A stretch of 64,000 bases of DNA. It comes from Xanthomarina gelatinilytica. Lineage in GTDB: Bacteria > Bacteroidota > Bacteroidia > Flavobacteriales > Flavobacteriaceae. The stretch spans positions 620,001 to 684,000 of the forward strand of contig NZ_ANLA01000004.1 in assembly GCF_000348685.1 (NCBI RefSeq), written 5' to 3'. Shown here piece by piece: positions 41,847 to 51,345 of the stretch (positions within the stretch are counted from its first letter, which is position 1; every line of letters begins with the position of its first letter). A model generated the notes under the pieces. It ran no database searches. It was not told the DNA's origin and saw nothing but the letters and a program-made list of their open reading frames with translations. The position numbers and the translations under genes are program-made.

Positions 41847-43079
41847 ATGGAAAATCTTGCGTTAATTGAATCGTTTTCAGAATTCAAAGACGACAAATTA
41901 ATAGATCGTGTCACGTTAATGGCAATTCTTGAGGATGTGTTTAGAAATGCCTTAAAAAAGAAATTTGGAGACGACGATAATTTTGATATTATTATAAACC
42001 CTGATAAGGGAGATTTGGAAATTTGGAGAAATAGAGTAGTTGTTGCTGATGGAGAAGTTGTAGATCCAAATCAAGAAATATCTTTAACTGAAGCTCGTAA
42101 AATTGAACCAGATTTTGAAGTAGGGGAAGATGTGTCTGAAGAAGTAAAGCTTATAGACCTTGGACGTCGTTCTATTTTAGCGTTAAGACAAAACTTGATT
42201 TCTAAAATACATGAACACGATAACACTAATATCTACAAACAATTCAAGGATTTAGTAGGTGAAATCTATACGGCAGAAGTGCATCATATTCGTCACAGAG
42301 CTGTCATTTTATTGGATGATGAAGGAAACGAGATTATTTTGCCAAAAGAAAAACAAATCCCTTCAGATTTCTTTAGAAAAGGAGATAACGTTCGTGGAAT
42401 CATTGAAAGTGTAGAGCTTAAAGGGAATAAGCCAGCCATTATCATGTCACGTACCTCGCCAATATTTTTAGAGAAATTGTTCGAACAGGAAATCCCTGAG
42501 GTTTTTGATGGGTTAATTACCATTAAAAATGTGGTGAGAATCCCAGGAGAAAAAGCCAAAGTGGCAGTAGACTCTTATGATGATAGAATTGACCCTGTTG
42601 GAGCTTGTGTGGGAATGAAAGGGTCTAGAATCCATGGTATCGTTCGTGAATTAGGAAACGAAAATATAGATGTTATCAACTATACAAACAACTTACAGCT
42701 TTACATTACAAGAGCTTTAAGTCCTGCACGCGTAACATCCATCAAAATTGATGAAGAAAACAAGCGCGCTGAAGCTATTTTAAAACCAGAAGAAGTTAGC
42801 AAGGCCATTGGTCGTGGTGGACACAACATACGTTTGGCTGGCCAACTTACAGGTTATGAAATAGACGTATTTAGAGAAGGTGCAGAAGAAGATGTGGAAT
42901 TATCTGAGTTCTCAGATGAAATAGAAAGCTGGATCATTGCTGAATTTAGCAAAGCTGGTCTGGACACAGCAAAAAGTGTCTTGGAGCAAGAAGTTGCAGA
43001 TTTAGTGAAAAGAACAGATTTAGAAGAAGAAACAATTATTGACGTTATTAGAATTCTTAGGGAAGAATTTGAAGAATAA
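41847..43079 (+). CDS. nusA: Transcription termination/antitermination factor NusA
   Basis: 410 residues. It has an N-terminal RNA-polymerase-binding domain (residues 1-125), then S1 (VGEIYTAEVHHIRHRAVILLDDEG) and KH1 (DPVGACVGMKGSRIHGIVRELGNENIDVI). KH2 follows (AIGRGGHNIRLAGQLTGYEIDV). The C-terminal acidic repeats of the E. coli protein are absent, as in most Bacteroidota NusA proteins of about 410 residues. NusA modulates pausing and termination and could act on the leader hairpin of its own operon. It lies between rimP and infB. Confidence 0.97.
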   Translation: MENLALIESFSEFKDDKLIDRVTLMAILEDVFRNALKKKFGDDDNFDIIINPDKGDLEIWRNRVVVADGEVVDPNQEISLTEARKIEPDFEVGEDVSEEVKLIDLGRRSILALRQNLISKIHEHDNTNIYKQFKDLVGEIYTAEVHHIRHRAVILLDDEGNEIILPKEKQIPSDFFRKGDNVRGIIESVELKGNKPAIIMSRTSPIFLEKLFEQEIPEVFDGLITIKNVVRIPGEKAKVAVDSYDDRIDPVGACVGMKGSRIHGIVRELGNENIDVINYTNNLQLYITRALSPARVTSIKIDEENKRAEAILKPEEVSKAIGRGGHNIRLAGQLTGYEIDVFREGAEEDVELSEFSDEIESWIIAEFSKAGLDTAKSVLEQEVADLVKRTDLEEETIIDVIRILREEFEE

Positions 43080-43109
43080 CATATTTTTAGGTTATATTAA
43101 AGGCAATTT

Positions 43110-45887
43110 ATGGCTGAAACAATTAGATTAAATAAAGTATTACGCGAGTTAAACATATCTTTAGATCGTGCTGTGGAGTATTTGGACTCCAAAGGCATTG
43201 AAATAGAGAAACGTCCAACTACAAAAATTTCAGACGAGGTTTACCAAGTCCTTTCAGACGAATTTCAAACAGATGCCAATAAAAAAATGGCATCTCAAGA
43301 AGTGAGCGAAGCAAAACAGAAAGAAAAAGAAGCCCTGAAAGAACAGCGTGAACGCGAGATTGAAGAAAAAGAAAAAGCTAGAGCAAAAAGAGAGGCTGCT
43401 GCTAAAGAAGCCGAAGTTGTTAAAGCTAAATCTACGTTGTCTGGTCCAAAACAAGTTGGTAAAATAGACTTGGAGCCTCATAAAAAAGTTGCCGAAACGC
43501 CTGCCAAAAAAGAGGAAGAAGCTGTTAAAGCCGAAAAACCTCAAGAAAAGTTTGAAAAGCCAAAAGAAGAAAAAGTAGCAGAGGATAAGCCAAAAGAAAA
43601 AGTAGCAGAGAAACCTCAGGAAAAGGTTGTTGAAAAAACGGCTGAAAAACCTGTAGCAGAAGCTCCAAAAAAAGAGTTGGCTAAAGAAGAAGCTCCTGTT
43701 GCTGATGAAAAATTAAAAACACAGTACCAAAAACTTTCAGGGCCAAAAATTGCTGGAGATAAAATAGATTTATCGCAATTTAACAAGCCAAAGAAAAAAA
43801 CCGACGATAAGAAAAAAGACGATAAGTCCACTGCCAATAAGAAAAAACGTCGAAGAATAAGCAAAGCCGGAGCACCAGGCTCAGGAAACGGGAATACCAC
43901 TTCAACTAGAGTTGGAAACGATAGGTTTAAAGGAAAAGCTGGTTCTGGAAAAGGTAGAAGAAATATTGTAAAAGAGGAGCCTAGCGAAGAAGAAGTACAA
44001 AAACAAGTTCGCGAAACCCTGGAGAAACTTCAAGGAAAATCCAGCAAAGGAAAAGGAGCCAAATACCGTAGGGACAAAAGAGACCAACACAGGGAGCAAA
44101 CGGCCAAGGAATTACAGGCTGAAGCAGCAGATAGTAAAATTTTAAAAGTAACCGAATTTGTTACTGCCAGCGAAGTTGCCACCATGATGGATGTACCAGT
44201 AACACAAATTATTTCTGCCTGTATGTCTTTAGGAATGATGGTTACCATGAACCAGCGTTTGGATGCAGAAACCTTAAGTATTGTAGCTGATGAATTTGGT
44301 TACCAAGTGGAATTTGTTACTGCAGATATTGAAGAGTCTTTAGAAAAAGTAGAAGACAAACCAGAAGATTTAATAGAACGTGCACCTATTGTAACTGTTA
44401 TGGGTCACGTAGATCATGGTAAAACATCTTTATTGGACTACATACGTAAAGAAAATGTTATTGCTGGAGAATCTGGTGGTATTACACAACATATTGGAGC
44501 CTATGGGGTTCAATTGGAAAATGGTCAAAAAATCGCCTTTTTGGATACACCTGGTCACGAAGCCTTTACCGCCATGCGTGCTCGTGGTGCCCAAGTAACA
44601 GATATTGCCATTATTGTAGTTGCTGCAGACGATGATATCATGCCACAAACCAAAGAAGCCATTGCCCATGCGCAAGCTGCTGGAGTTCCAATAGTGTTTG
44701 CCATTAATAAAATTGATAGACCTACGGCAAATCCAGATAAAATTAAAGAAGGCCTTGCCAGTATGAATTTATTGGTTGAAGATTGGGGAGGAAAAATTCA
44801 ATCCCATGATATTTCTGCAAAAATGGGAACAGGTGTCAAGGAATTGTTGGAAAAAGTCTTGTTGGAAGCCGAATTATTGGAGCTGAAAGCAAATCCAAAC
44901 AAACCTGCAGTTGGAACCGTTGTAGAAGCTTTCTTGGATAAAGGACGTGGCTATGTGTCTACCATCTTGGTGCAAGCAGGAACCCTTAGGGTTGGAGACT
45001 ATGTGTTAGCTGGTAAAAACAGTGGAAAAGTGAAAGCCATGCACGATGAGCGTGGCAACGAAGTTAAAGAAGCTGGTCCTTCAACTCCAGTATCGATCTT
45101 AGGATTGGATGGAGCACCTCAAGCAGGAGATAAGTTCAGTGTTTTTGAGGACGAACGTGAAGCAAAACAAATTGCAACCAAACGTACCCAATTACAACGT
45201 GAGCAATCTGTTAGAACCCAAAGACATATTACTTTGGATGAAATAGGAAGGCGTATTGCTCTTGGAGACTTCCAGGAACTAAACATCATTTTAAAAGGAG
45301 ATGTGGATGGTTCTGTGGAAGCTTTAACCGATTCGTTCCAAAAATTATCTACAGAAGAAATTCAGGTCAACATCATTCATAAAGGTGTAGGTGCCATTAC
45401 AGAAAGTGATGTGTTGTTGGCTACAGCTTCAGATGCCATCATTATTGGATTCAACGTAAGACCAATGGGTAATGCGCGTCAGATAGCTGATAAGGAAGAA
45501 ATCGATATCAGAATGTACTCGATTATTTACGATGCCATCAACGACCTTAAAGATGCTATGGAAGGTATGTTGTCTCCAGAACTTAAAGAAGAGATTACTG
45601 GAACAGCCGAGATAAGGGAAATCTTTAAAGTTTCTAAAATTGGTAGCATTGCAGGGTGTATGGTAACTTCCGGTAAAATATACAGAAACTCCGGAGTGCG
45701 TTTAATTCGCGATGGAGTTGTTGTATACACTGGCGAGTTGGCTTCCTTAAAACGTTTTAAAGACGATGTTAAAGAAGTTTCCAAAGGATACGATTGTGGA
45801 ATGCAAATTAAAAACTATAACGATATTAAAGAAGGTGATATTATAGAAGCCTATCACGAAGTAGAAGTTAAAAAGAAATTGAAATAA
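43110..45887 (+). CDS. infB: Translation initiation factor IF-2
   Basis: 925 residues. A short N-terminal domain ([34 protein letters not shown]) is followed by a Lys/Glu/Ala/Pro-rich low-complexity region from about residue 55 to 330, which is unconserved and likely disordered. The GTPase domain has [18 protein letters not shown] (G1) near 430, [44 protein letters not shown] (G3), and INKIDRP (G4). Domains II-IV follow, with the fMet-tRNA-binding C-terminus intact. IF-2 places initiator tRNA on the 30S subunit. It is the last gene of the operon, with a strong terminator after it. Confidence 0.98.
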   Translation: MAETIRLNKVLRELNISLDRAVEYLDSKGIEIEKRPTTKISDEVYQVLSDEFQTDANKKMASQEVSEAKQKEKEALKEQREREIEEKEKARAKREAAAKEAEVVKAKSTLSGPKQVGKIDLEPHKKVAETPAKKEEEAVKAEKPQEKFEKPKEEKVAEDKPKEKVAEKPQEKVVEKTAEKPVAEAPKKELAKEEAPVADEKLKTQYQKLSGPKIAGDKIDLSQFNKPKKKTDDKKKDDKSTANKKKRRRISKAGAPGSGNGNTTSTRVGNDRFKGKAGSGKGRRNIVKEEPSEEEVQKQVRETLEKLQGKSSKGKGAKYRRDKRDQHREQTAKELQAEAADSKILKVTEFVTASEVATMMDVPVTQIISACMSLGMMVTMNQRLDAETLSIVADEFGYQVEFVTADIEESLEKVEDKPEDLIERAPIVTVMGHVDHGKTSLLDYIRKENVIAGESGGITQHIGAYGVQLENGQKIAFLDTPGHEAFTAMRARGAQVTDIAIIVVAADDDIMPQTKEAIAHAQAAGVPIVFAINKIDRPTANPDKIKEGLASMNLLVEDWGGKIQSHDISAKMGTGVKELLEKVLLEAELLELKANPNKPAVGTVVEAFLDKGRGYVSTILVQAGTLRVGDYVLAGKNSGKVKAMHDERGNEVKEAGPSTPVSILGLDGAPQAGDKFSVFEDEREAKQIATKRTQLQREQSVRTQRHITLDEIGRRIALGDFQELNIILKGDVDGSVEALTDSFQKLSTEEIQVNIIHKGVGAITESDVLLATASDAIIIGFNVRPMGNARQIADKEEIDIRMYSIIYDAINDLKDAMEGMLSPELKEEITGTAEIREIFKVSKIGSIAGCMVTSGKIYRNSGVRLIRDGVVVYTGELASLKRFKDDVKEVSKGYDCGMQIKNYNDIKEGDIIEAYHEVEVKKKLK

Positions 45888-45905
45888 TCTCTAAATCTCA
45901 ATTTT

Positions 45906-45941
45906 AAAATAAACAGCGACCCTTGGGTCGCTGTTTATTTT
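45906..45941 (+). terminator. Terminator after infB
   Basis: AAATAAACAGCGACCC pairs perfectly with GGGTCGCTGTTTATTT around TT, followed by T and A bases. It lies 19 bases after the infB stop. Confidence 0.9.
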
Positions 45942-46138
45942 AAAAAGTAATAAATAGTTTTAATTTTTAAATTTCCGTTTGGAATATTGCATCAATTTGG
46001 GCTTTCAAAAACAGAGAGTATTTAAATCTTGAATGGTTTTTAACAAGGAGTAAAGTGGTATAATTAGTAAAAATGCTGTGCTAAAAATTATAATATATCA
46101 TCAAATGCTCTTTAATTATGAATATAAAGTAAAGAATC

Positions 46139-46537
46139 CTATTCTTTATCTTTTTTAGGTTTAAAAATAAAAGCAGTAGGGAATTTGGACTTCACCTTAA
46201 CCAAAGCTCTGTCTGCCTCCAGGCGGGTTCTAAAGTTTCCAACCCAAATTTTGTAGTTTGGTGTTTCGTAAACCAATTTAGATGCCATTTCCAAATCCAT
46301 GCTTTTAAAGGTGCTTTGCGATTTTTCAGCCTCAGACCTGTTTCCGGAATAAATTTGGATACGATATCTATCCGAGGTGTTTTCCGAAGTGTTAATTTCG
46401 GTTTTTAACTTCAATAATTGGGTTATTTCTTCATCTTGATTGATAATAACATTGCCTTGTTGGGCAAAACTTTCACTGGTAAAACTAGCCATAAAAACTA
46501 TGGCAAGAAGGCTGTTTTTAGGGTTCAATATTTTCAT
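46139..46537 (-). CDS. SPOR-domain protein
   Basis: 132 residues from the ATG at 46537. The N-terminal hydrophobic stretch (ILNPKNSLLAIVFMASFTSESFAQ) is a signal peptide. A short linker is followed by a C-terminal SPOR domain (RYRIQIYSGNRSEAEKSQ, YKIWVGNFRTRLEADRALVKVKSKFPTAFIFKP), which binds denuded peptidoglycan glycan strands. The protein is therefore periplasmic and wall-associated. Its precise role, such as in division, is not shown. A TACATTTG -7 box lies 18 bases upstream of the ATG. It is convergent with infB and divergent from the act operon. Confidence 0.85.
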   Translation of the reverse strand: MKILNPKNSLLAIVFMASFTSESFAQQGNVIINQDEEITQLLKLKTEINTSENTSDRYRIQIYSGNRSEAEKSQSTFKSMDLEMASKLVYETPNYKIWVGNFRTRLEADRALVKVKSKFPTAFIFKPKKDKE

Positions 46538-46661
46538 TTTCAACAATATTTAATGCAAATGTATGCCTTATAAACTAATTTTTATAGGGATTTATTATTT
46601 AGAATTCCTCTAAATTACCAATTAACACTTCTGTAACATTTCTAAAATCGACTTTTAATAT

Positions 46662-46669
46662 TACTTTTG
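46662..46669 (+). promoter_or_regulatory. -7 box (TACTTTTG) of the act-cta operon
   Basis: TACTTTTG with TTTC 19 bases upstream (46639-46642). The transcript would start near 46676, giving a leader of about 75 bases. Confidence 0.6.
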
Positions 46670-46694
46670 CGAGTGATTTTATAATTGTATTTTT

Positions 46695-46712
46695 TCTTCA
46701 CATATGTGAAAA
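46695..46712 (+). promoter_or_regulatory. Palindrome TTCACATATGTGAA in the actA leader
   Basis: A perfect 14-base palindrome flanked by T on the left and A on the right. It resembles a CRP/FNR-family half-site pair (TGTGA-N6-TCACA reversed as TCACA-TATG-TGA). It lies after the predicted transcript start, so it would act as a repressor site or as an RNA hairpin. Confidence 0.4.
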
Positions 46713-46750
46713 AATCATACCAAAGTTTAGAAGTTAATTCAACCATTAAT

Positions 46751-48043
46751 ATGAAACAGGTGAGTAACCGTAAGTTAGGCAGAAATATTCTTACACTAAG
46801 TTTAATTTTTATTCTAACACTTTCAACCTCAATTTTCGCTCAAGATGGCGACCCGGAAAAAGGAAAGTCTTTGTTTAATTCCAATTGTGCTGCTTGTCAT
46901 AAGTTAGATAAAAAAATGACAGGTCCTGCTTTGCGTAATATTGAGCAAAAGTTGGCTGATGAGCAAGGATTGGATAGAGAATGGCTAGCAGCTTGGATTC
47001 GTAACAGTTCAGCGCTTATCAAGGCAGGAGATACCTATGCCAACAAAATTTATGATGAGTATGGTGGCGCAGCCATGACAGCTTTCCCTCAGTTATCCGA
47101 TGAAGATATTAGCCACATTCTTGCTTACACGGCACAAGAACCAGAGGTGCCTGCACAAGTGGCAGGAACAGAAGCAACAGGTGCTGCAGCAGGTTCAGAG
47201 TCTGGAGTTTCCAATAAAATAATTTTAGGAGCCTTGGCTTTATTGTTTGCCTTATTGGCTATGGCTTTGGTGTTGGTAAGACGTACTTTAAATCGTTTTG
47301 CTGAAGCCAAAGGGGTGAATTTGGAACAAACCAAGCGTACACCAATCTGGAAAGCCTTCGTTCAAAATCAGTTTTTGGTATTGGTTACGGCTATTATCCT
47401 CTTGTTGGCAAGTGGTTATTATTTATATGGTTACATGATGCAAATTGGTGTAGACCAAGGATATCAACCGGTTCAACCAATTCATTTCTCACACAAAATT
47501 CACGCAGGTGATAATGGAATCGATTGTAAATTCTGTCACTCTTCTGCAAGAGTTAGTAAAACTTCAGGTATACCATCATTAAATGTTTGTATGAACTGTC
47601 ATAAATCTATTTATGAAGTAGCTGAATCTACAGCAACTGAAGAGTACAGCAAGGAATTTTACGATGGAGAGATCAAAAAGTTATATGATGCTGTAGGATG
47701 GAGTGATGAAGACCAAAGCTATACAGGCGAATCTCAACCAGTTAAATGGATACGAATCCATAATTTGCCAGACTTTGCCTATTTCAACCACTCACAACAC
47801 GTTACTGTTGCTGGATTAGAGTGTCAAACATGTCATGGTCCTGTTGAAACCATGGAAATTATGTATCAATATTCTCCATTAACCATGGGATGGTGTGTTG
47901 AATGTCACAGAACAACCAATGTAAAAATTGAAGACAATGCTTACTACACCAAAATTCATGAAGAATTATCGAAAAAGTATGGTGTAGAAAAGCTTACAGC
48001 TGCTCAAATGGGTGGGCTGGAATGTGGTAAGTGTCACTACTAA
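46751..48043 (+). CDS. actA: Alternative complex III subunit ActA (multiheme cytochrome c)
   Basis: 430 residues from the ATG at 46751. The frame extends 22 codons upstream through the leader palindrome, so this start is preferred. It has a signal peptide (NILTLSLIFILTLSTSIFA), a mono-heme cytochrome domain (CAACHKLDKKMTGPALRN), and a transmembrane helix (IILGALALLFALLAMALVLV). A second helix follows (FLVLVTAIILLLASGYYLYGY), then a multiheme domain with CKFCH, CMNCH, CQTCH, CVECH and CGKCH. That makes six C-x-x-C-H sites. It carries electrons from menaquinol oxidation in complex III towards the oxidase. First gene of actABCDEF-ctaCD. Confidence 0.95.
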   Translation: MKQVSNRKLGRNILTLSLIFILTLSTSIFAQDGDPEKGKSLFNSNCAACHKLDKKMTGPALRNIEQKLADEQGLDREWLAAWIRNSSALIKAGDTYANKIYDEYGGAAMTAFPQLSDEDISHILAYTAQEPEVPAQVAGTEATGAAAGSESGVSNKIILGALALLFALLAMALVLVRRTLNRFAEAKGVNLEQTKRTPIWKAFVQNQFLVLVTAIILLLASGYYLYGYMMQIGVDQGYQPVQPIHFSHKIHAGDNGIDCKFCHSSARVSKTSGIPSLNVCMNCHKSIYEVAESTATEEYSKEFYDGEIKKLYDAVGWSDEDQSYTGESQPVKWIRIHNLPDFAYFNHSQHVTVAGLECQTCHGPVETMEIMYQYSPLTMGWCVECHRTTNVKIEDNAYYTKIHEELSKKYGVEKLTAAQMGGLECGKCHY

Positions 48044-48115
48044 AAAAATATTGATTGGTCTGAAAGGATTGTCAAAAAACAATAAATTAAATAAGAAGTA
48101 ATTCAATTATATAAT

Positions 48116-51100
48116 ATGTCATCAAACAAGAAATACTGGAAAAGTGTTGAAGAGCTAAACGAGAATAGCTCTATTGTTGAGACGCTACAACAAAACGAGT
48201 TTGTTAAAGAAATTCCTACCGATGAGTTTTTAGGTGATAAAAATTCTTTGGAGAGTTCTAAAACAACACGTCGTGATTTCTTAAAATATGTTGGTTTTAG
48301 TACAGCAGCTGCATCTTTGGCAGCCTGTGAAGGACCAGTTATTAAATCCATTCCTTATGTGGTTCAGCCGGAAGAAATTGTTCCTGGTGTTGCTAATTAT
48401 TATGCCACAACCATAGCAAATGGATTTGATTTTGCTAGCGTATTAGTGAAAACCCGTGAAGGTCGTCCTATTAAAATCGAAAACAATACTATGGCAACTA
48501 CCAATGGTGGAGCAAATGCCAGGGTAAATGCATCGGTTTTGGATTTATACGACAGTATGAGGATGCAAGGTCCTGTAAAAGGAGATACTTATGTTTCTTG
48601 GGAAGATTTAAATGCTGAAGTTACAAACAAATTAACAGCTTTAACTGGTTCTGGTAAACAAATTGTTTTGTTAACTCAAACTTTTGCAAGTCCATCAACC
48701 ACAAAATTGATTGCTGAGTTCAAACAAAAATACGGAAACGTAAACCACGTAGTTTATGACGCTATTTCAGAATCTGCTGCTCTAGATGCATATCAAGCTA
48801 AATATAATGAAAGAGGATTGGCAAATTACGATTTCTCCAAAGCTGATACCATAGTATCCATTGGTGCAGATTTTCTTAGCGATTGGCAAGGAGGAGGTTT
48901 CGACTCCGGTTATGCTGCTGGACGTGTGCCAACCAACGGGAAAATGTCTCGTCACATTCAGTTTGAGTCTAACATGTCTTTAACTGGAGCCAATGCAGAC
49001 AAGCGTGTACCTTTAACGCCAAGCCAACAAAAATTGGCTTTGGCCAAATTATATAGTGAGGTTGTTGGTGGATCTGTCTCTGTAGATTTACCTGAACATA
49101 TCTCAATCGCAATAAGCAATGCAGCTTCACAGCTTAAAAAAGCAGGAAGTAATGCTGTTGTTGTTACAGGAATTCAAGACGTGAATGCACAAACAGTAGT
49201 TTTAGAAATTAATGAATACTTAAATTCTAAAGCTTTTGATCCTGCTACCCCTATTAAAACAAGGCAAGGAAATGATAAAGCCGTAAATACCTTAATTGCT
49301 GATATGAAAGCAGGTAAAGTAGGCGCTATCATTATGAGTGGAGTAAATCCATTATATACATTGCCAAATGCAGCAGATTTTGCTGAAGGTTTGGCGCAAA
49401 CAGAGCTTTCAGTTACTTTCTCAATGAAAGCTGATGAAACCTCAACACAAACACAATACATTGCTGCAGCTCCACATTACTTGGAGTCTTGGGGAGACGT
49501 AGAGTTGAAAAAAGGACATTTTGCTTTAATGCAACCAACCATACGTCCTTTATTCGATACAAAACAATTTCAAGATGCTTTATTAAACTGGACAGGAAAT
49601 ACCATGTCCTATCACGATTATATCAAGCAAACTTGGAACGAAAACATTTTAGGTGGCTCATCATTTAGTCAAGCCTTACACGATGGTATTTTTGTTTCCA
49701 ACGGAAACGTTACAACCTCAAGTGAAACAAGTGCAGCTTCCAATGACGACAAGACTTTTGTTGGAGGTATTATAGAAGATGTGGCTCAAGGTTTGGGATT
49801 GAAGAATGACGATGATGCACAAACCGAACAAACAATAAGTGCTCCAGCTGTTTCTGGAGGACAAGCAGCAAGAGCTTTAGCATCTTCTGTGTCTTCTGAA
49901 GGTTTCGAGTTAACATTGTACCCAAAAGTAGGAATGGGAGATGGCCAACAAGCCAATAACCCATGGTTACAGGAGTTTCCAGATCCAATTACAAGAACAT
50001 CTTGGGATAACTATTTAACAATTTCCAGAGCTGATGCAGAAGCCTTAGGCTTAAAGAATGAGCATGTGGCAGATGGTGCTTTAAACGGTAGTTATGCTAA
50101 TGTAACTGTAAATGGAACCACTTTGGAAAATGTGCCAGTGATGATTCAGCCAGGACAAGCAAAAGGATCTGTAGGTCTTGCCTTTGGTTATGGTAGAAGA
50201 ATTGGTTTAAAAAGCGAAATGAAAACTGGTGTTAATGCATATGTGTTATACCAAGATTTCAATAATGTACAAAATGTAAGCGTTACAGCTGCTTCAGGAA
50301 TGCACGAGTTTGCCTCTGTACAGTTGCACAATACGTTAATGGGTCGTGGAGATATTATAAAGGAAACCACTTTAGAGATATTCAACACTAAAGATAAATC
50401 TGTTTGGAATGCAGTTCCTGTAGTTTCATTGAATCACGTTGAAACTCCAGTATCTTCACCAGAAGTTGACCTGTGGGATGAATTTGATCGTTCTATAGGA
50501 CATCACTTTAACTTATCTATAGACTTAAACGCCTGTACAGGATGTGGTGCTTGTGTAATTGCATGTCATGCTGAAAACAACGTTCCGGTTGTAGGTAAAG
50601 AAGAAGTACGTAAAAGTAGAGATATGCACTGGTTGCGTATTGATAGATATTATTCTTCAGAAGAATCTTTTGAAGGCGATAACGAAAAGAAAGAAAATAT
50701 TTCAGGATTGGGAAGTTCATTAAGTGAATTTGGTGAAATGGAGCATGCTTCAGAAAACCCACAAGTTGCTTTCCAACCAGTTATGTGCCAGCACTGTAAC
50801 CATGCACCATGTGAAACAGTTTGCCCTGTTGCAGCAACATCCCATGGTCGTCAAGGTCAAAACCATATGGCATACAACCGTTGTGTTGGTACAAGATACT
50901 GTGCAAACAACTGTCCGTATAAAGTACGTCGTTTTAACTGGTTCTTATACTCTCAAAACGATGAGTTCGATTATCATATGAATGACGATTTAGGACGTAT
51001 GGTATTAAATCCAGACGTTGTAGTACGTTCTCGTGGTGTTATGGAAAAATGTTCTATGTGTATTCAAAAAACACAAAAAACCATTTTGGATGCGAAGCGT

Positions 51101-51310
51101 GATGGACGTGAAATTAAAGATGGCGAATTCCAAACAGCTTGTTCAGCAGCTTGTAGCAATGGAGCTATGGTGTTTGGTGACATCAATGATAAAGAAAGTA
51201 AAGTTGCAAAACTTTTAGAAGATAAACGTATGTATCACTTATTGGAACATGTAGGCACAAAACCAAATGTGCAGTATCATACTAAAGTGAGAAATACAAC
51301 CGAAGCATAA
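48116..51310 (+). CDS. actB: Alternative complex III subunit ActB (molybdopterin-oxidoreductase-like, iron-sulfur)
   Basis: 1064 residues. TTRRDFLKYVGFSTAAASLAAC near residues 48-70 is a twin-arginine signal that ends in a lipobox-like cysteine. Residues about 90-790 follow the molybdopterin-oxidoreductase fold, but ActB proteins do not bind the cofactor. The C-terminal part holds four cysteine clusters for iron-sulfur centres: CTGCGACVIACHAENNVP, CQHCNHAPCETVCPVAA, CVGTRYCANNCPYKVRRF, and CSMCIQKTQ with a later CSAAC. Together they form an electron wire facing ActC. It is located 72 bases after actA. Confidence 0.96.
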   Translation: MSSNKKYWKSVEELNENSSIVETLQQNEFVKEIPTDEFLGDKNSLESSKTTRRDFLKYVGFSTAAASLAACEGPVIKSIPYVVQPEEIVPGVANYYATTIANGFDFASVLVKTREGRPIKIENNTMATTNGGANARVNASVLDLYDSMRMQGPVKGDTYVSWEDLNAEVTNKLTALTGSGKQIVLLTQTFASPSTTKLIAEFKQKYGNVNHVVYDAISESAALDAYQAKYNERGLANYDFSKADTIVSIGADFLSDWQGGGFDSGYAAGRVPTNGKMSRHIQFESNMSLTGANADKRVPLTPSQQKLALAKLYSEVVGGSVSVDLPEHISIAISNAASQLKKAGSNAVVVTGIQDVNAQTVVLEINEYLNSKAFDPATPIKTRQGNDKAVNTLIADMKAGKVGAIIMSGVNPLYTLPNAADFAEGLAQTELSVTFSMKADETSTQTQYIAAAPHYLESWGDVELKKGHFALMQPTIRPLFDTKQFQDALLNWTGNTMSYHDYIKQTWNENILGGSSFSQALHDGIFVSNGNVTTSSETSAASNDDKTFVGGIIEDVAQGLGLKNDDDAQTEQTISAPAVSGGQAARALASSVSSEGFELTLYPKVGMGDGQQANNPWLQEFPDPITRTSWDNYLTISRADAEALGLKNEHVADGALNGSYANVTVNGTTLENVPVMIQPGQAKGSVGLAFGYGRRIGLKSEMKTGVNAYVLYQDFNNVQNVSVTAASGMHEFASVQLHNTLMGRGDIIKETTLEIFNTKDKSVWNAVPVVSLNHVETPVSSPEVDLWDEFDRSIGHHFNLSIDLNACTGCGACVIACHAENNVPVVGKEEVRKSRDMHWLRIDRYYSSEESFEGDNEKKENISGLGSSLSEFGEMEHASENPQVAFQPVMCQHCNHAPCETVCPVAATSHGRQGQNHMAYNRCVGTRYCANNCPYKVRRFNWFLYSQNDEFDYHMNDDLGRMVLNPDVVVRSRGVMEKCSMCIQKTQKTILDAKRDGREIKDGEFQTACSAACSNGAMVFGDINDKESKVAKLLEDKRMYHLLEHVGTKPNVQYHTKVRNTTEA

Positions 51311-51345
51311 TAAAAACGAATTAAGAAAATAATTATAAAAGGATT

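Noticed and set aside
43254-43900. Long minus-strand open frames opposite infB
   Set aside because: They are shadows of the Lys/Glu-rich low-complexity region of IF-2 and encode Phe/Ser-rich nonsense.
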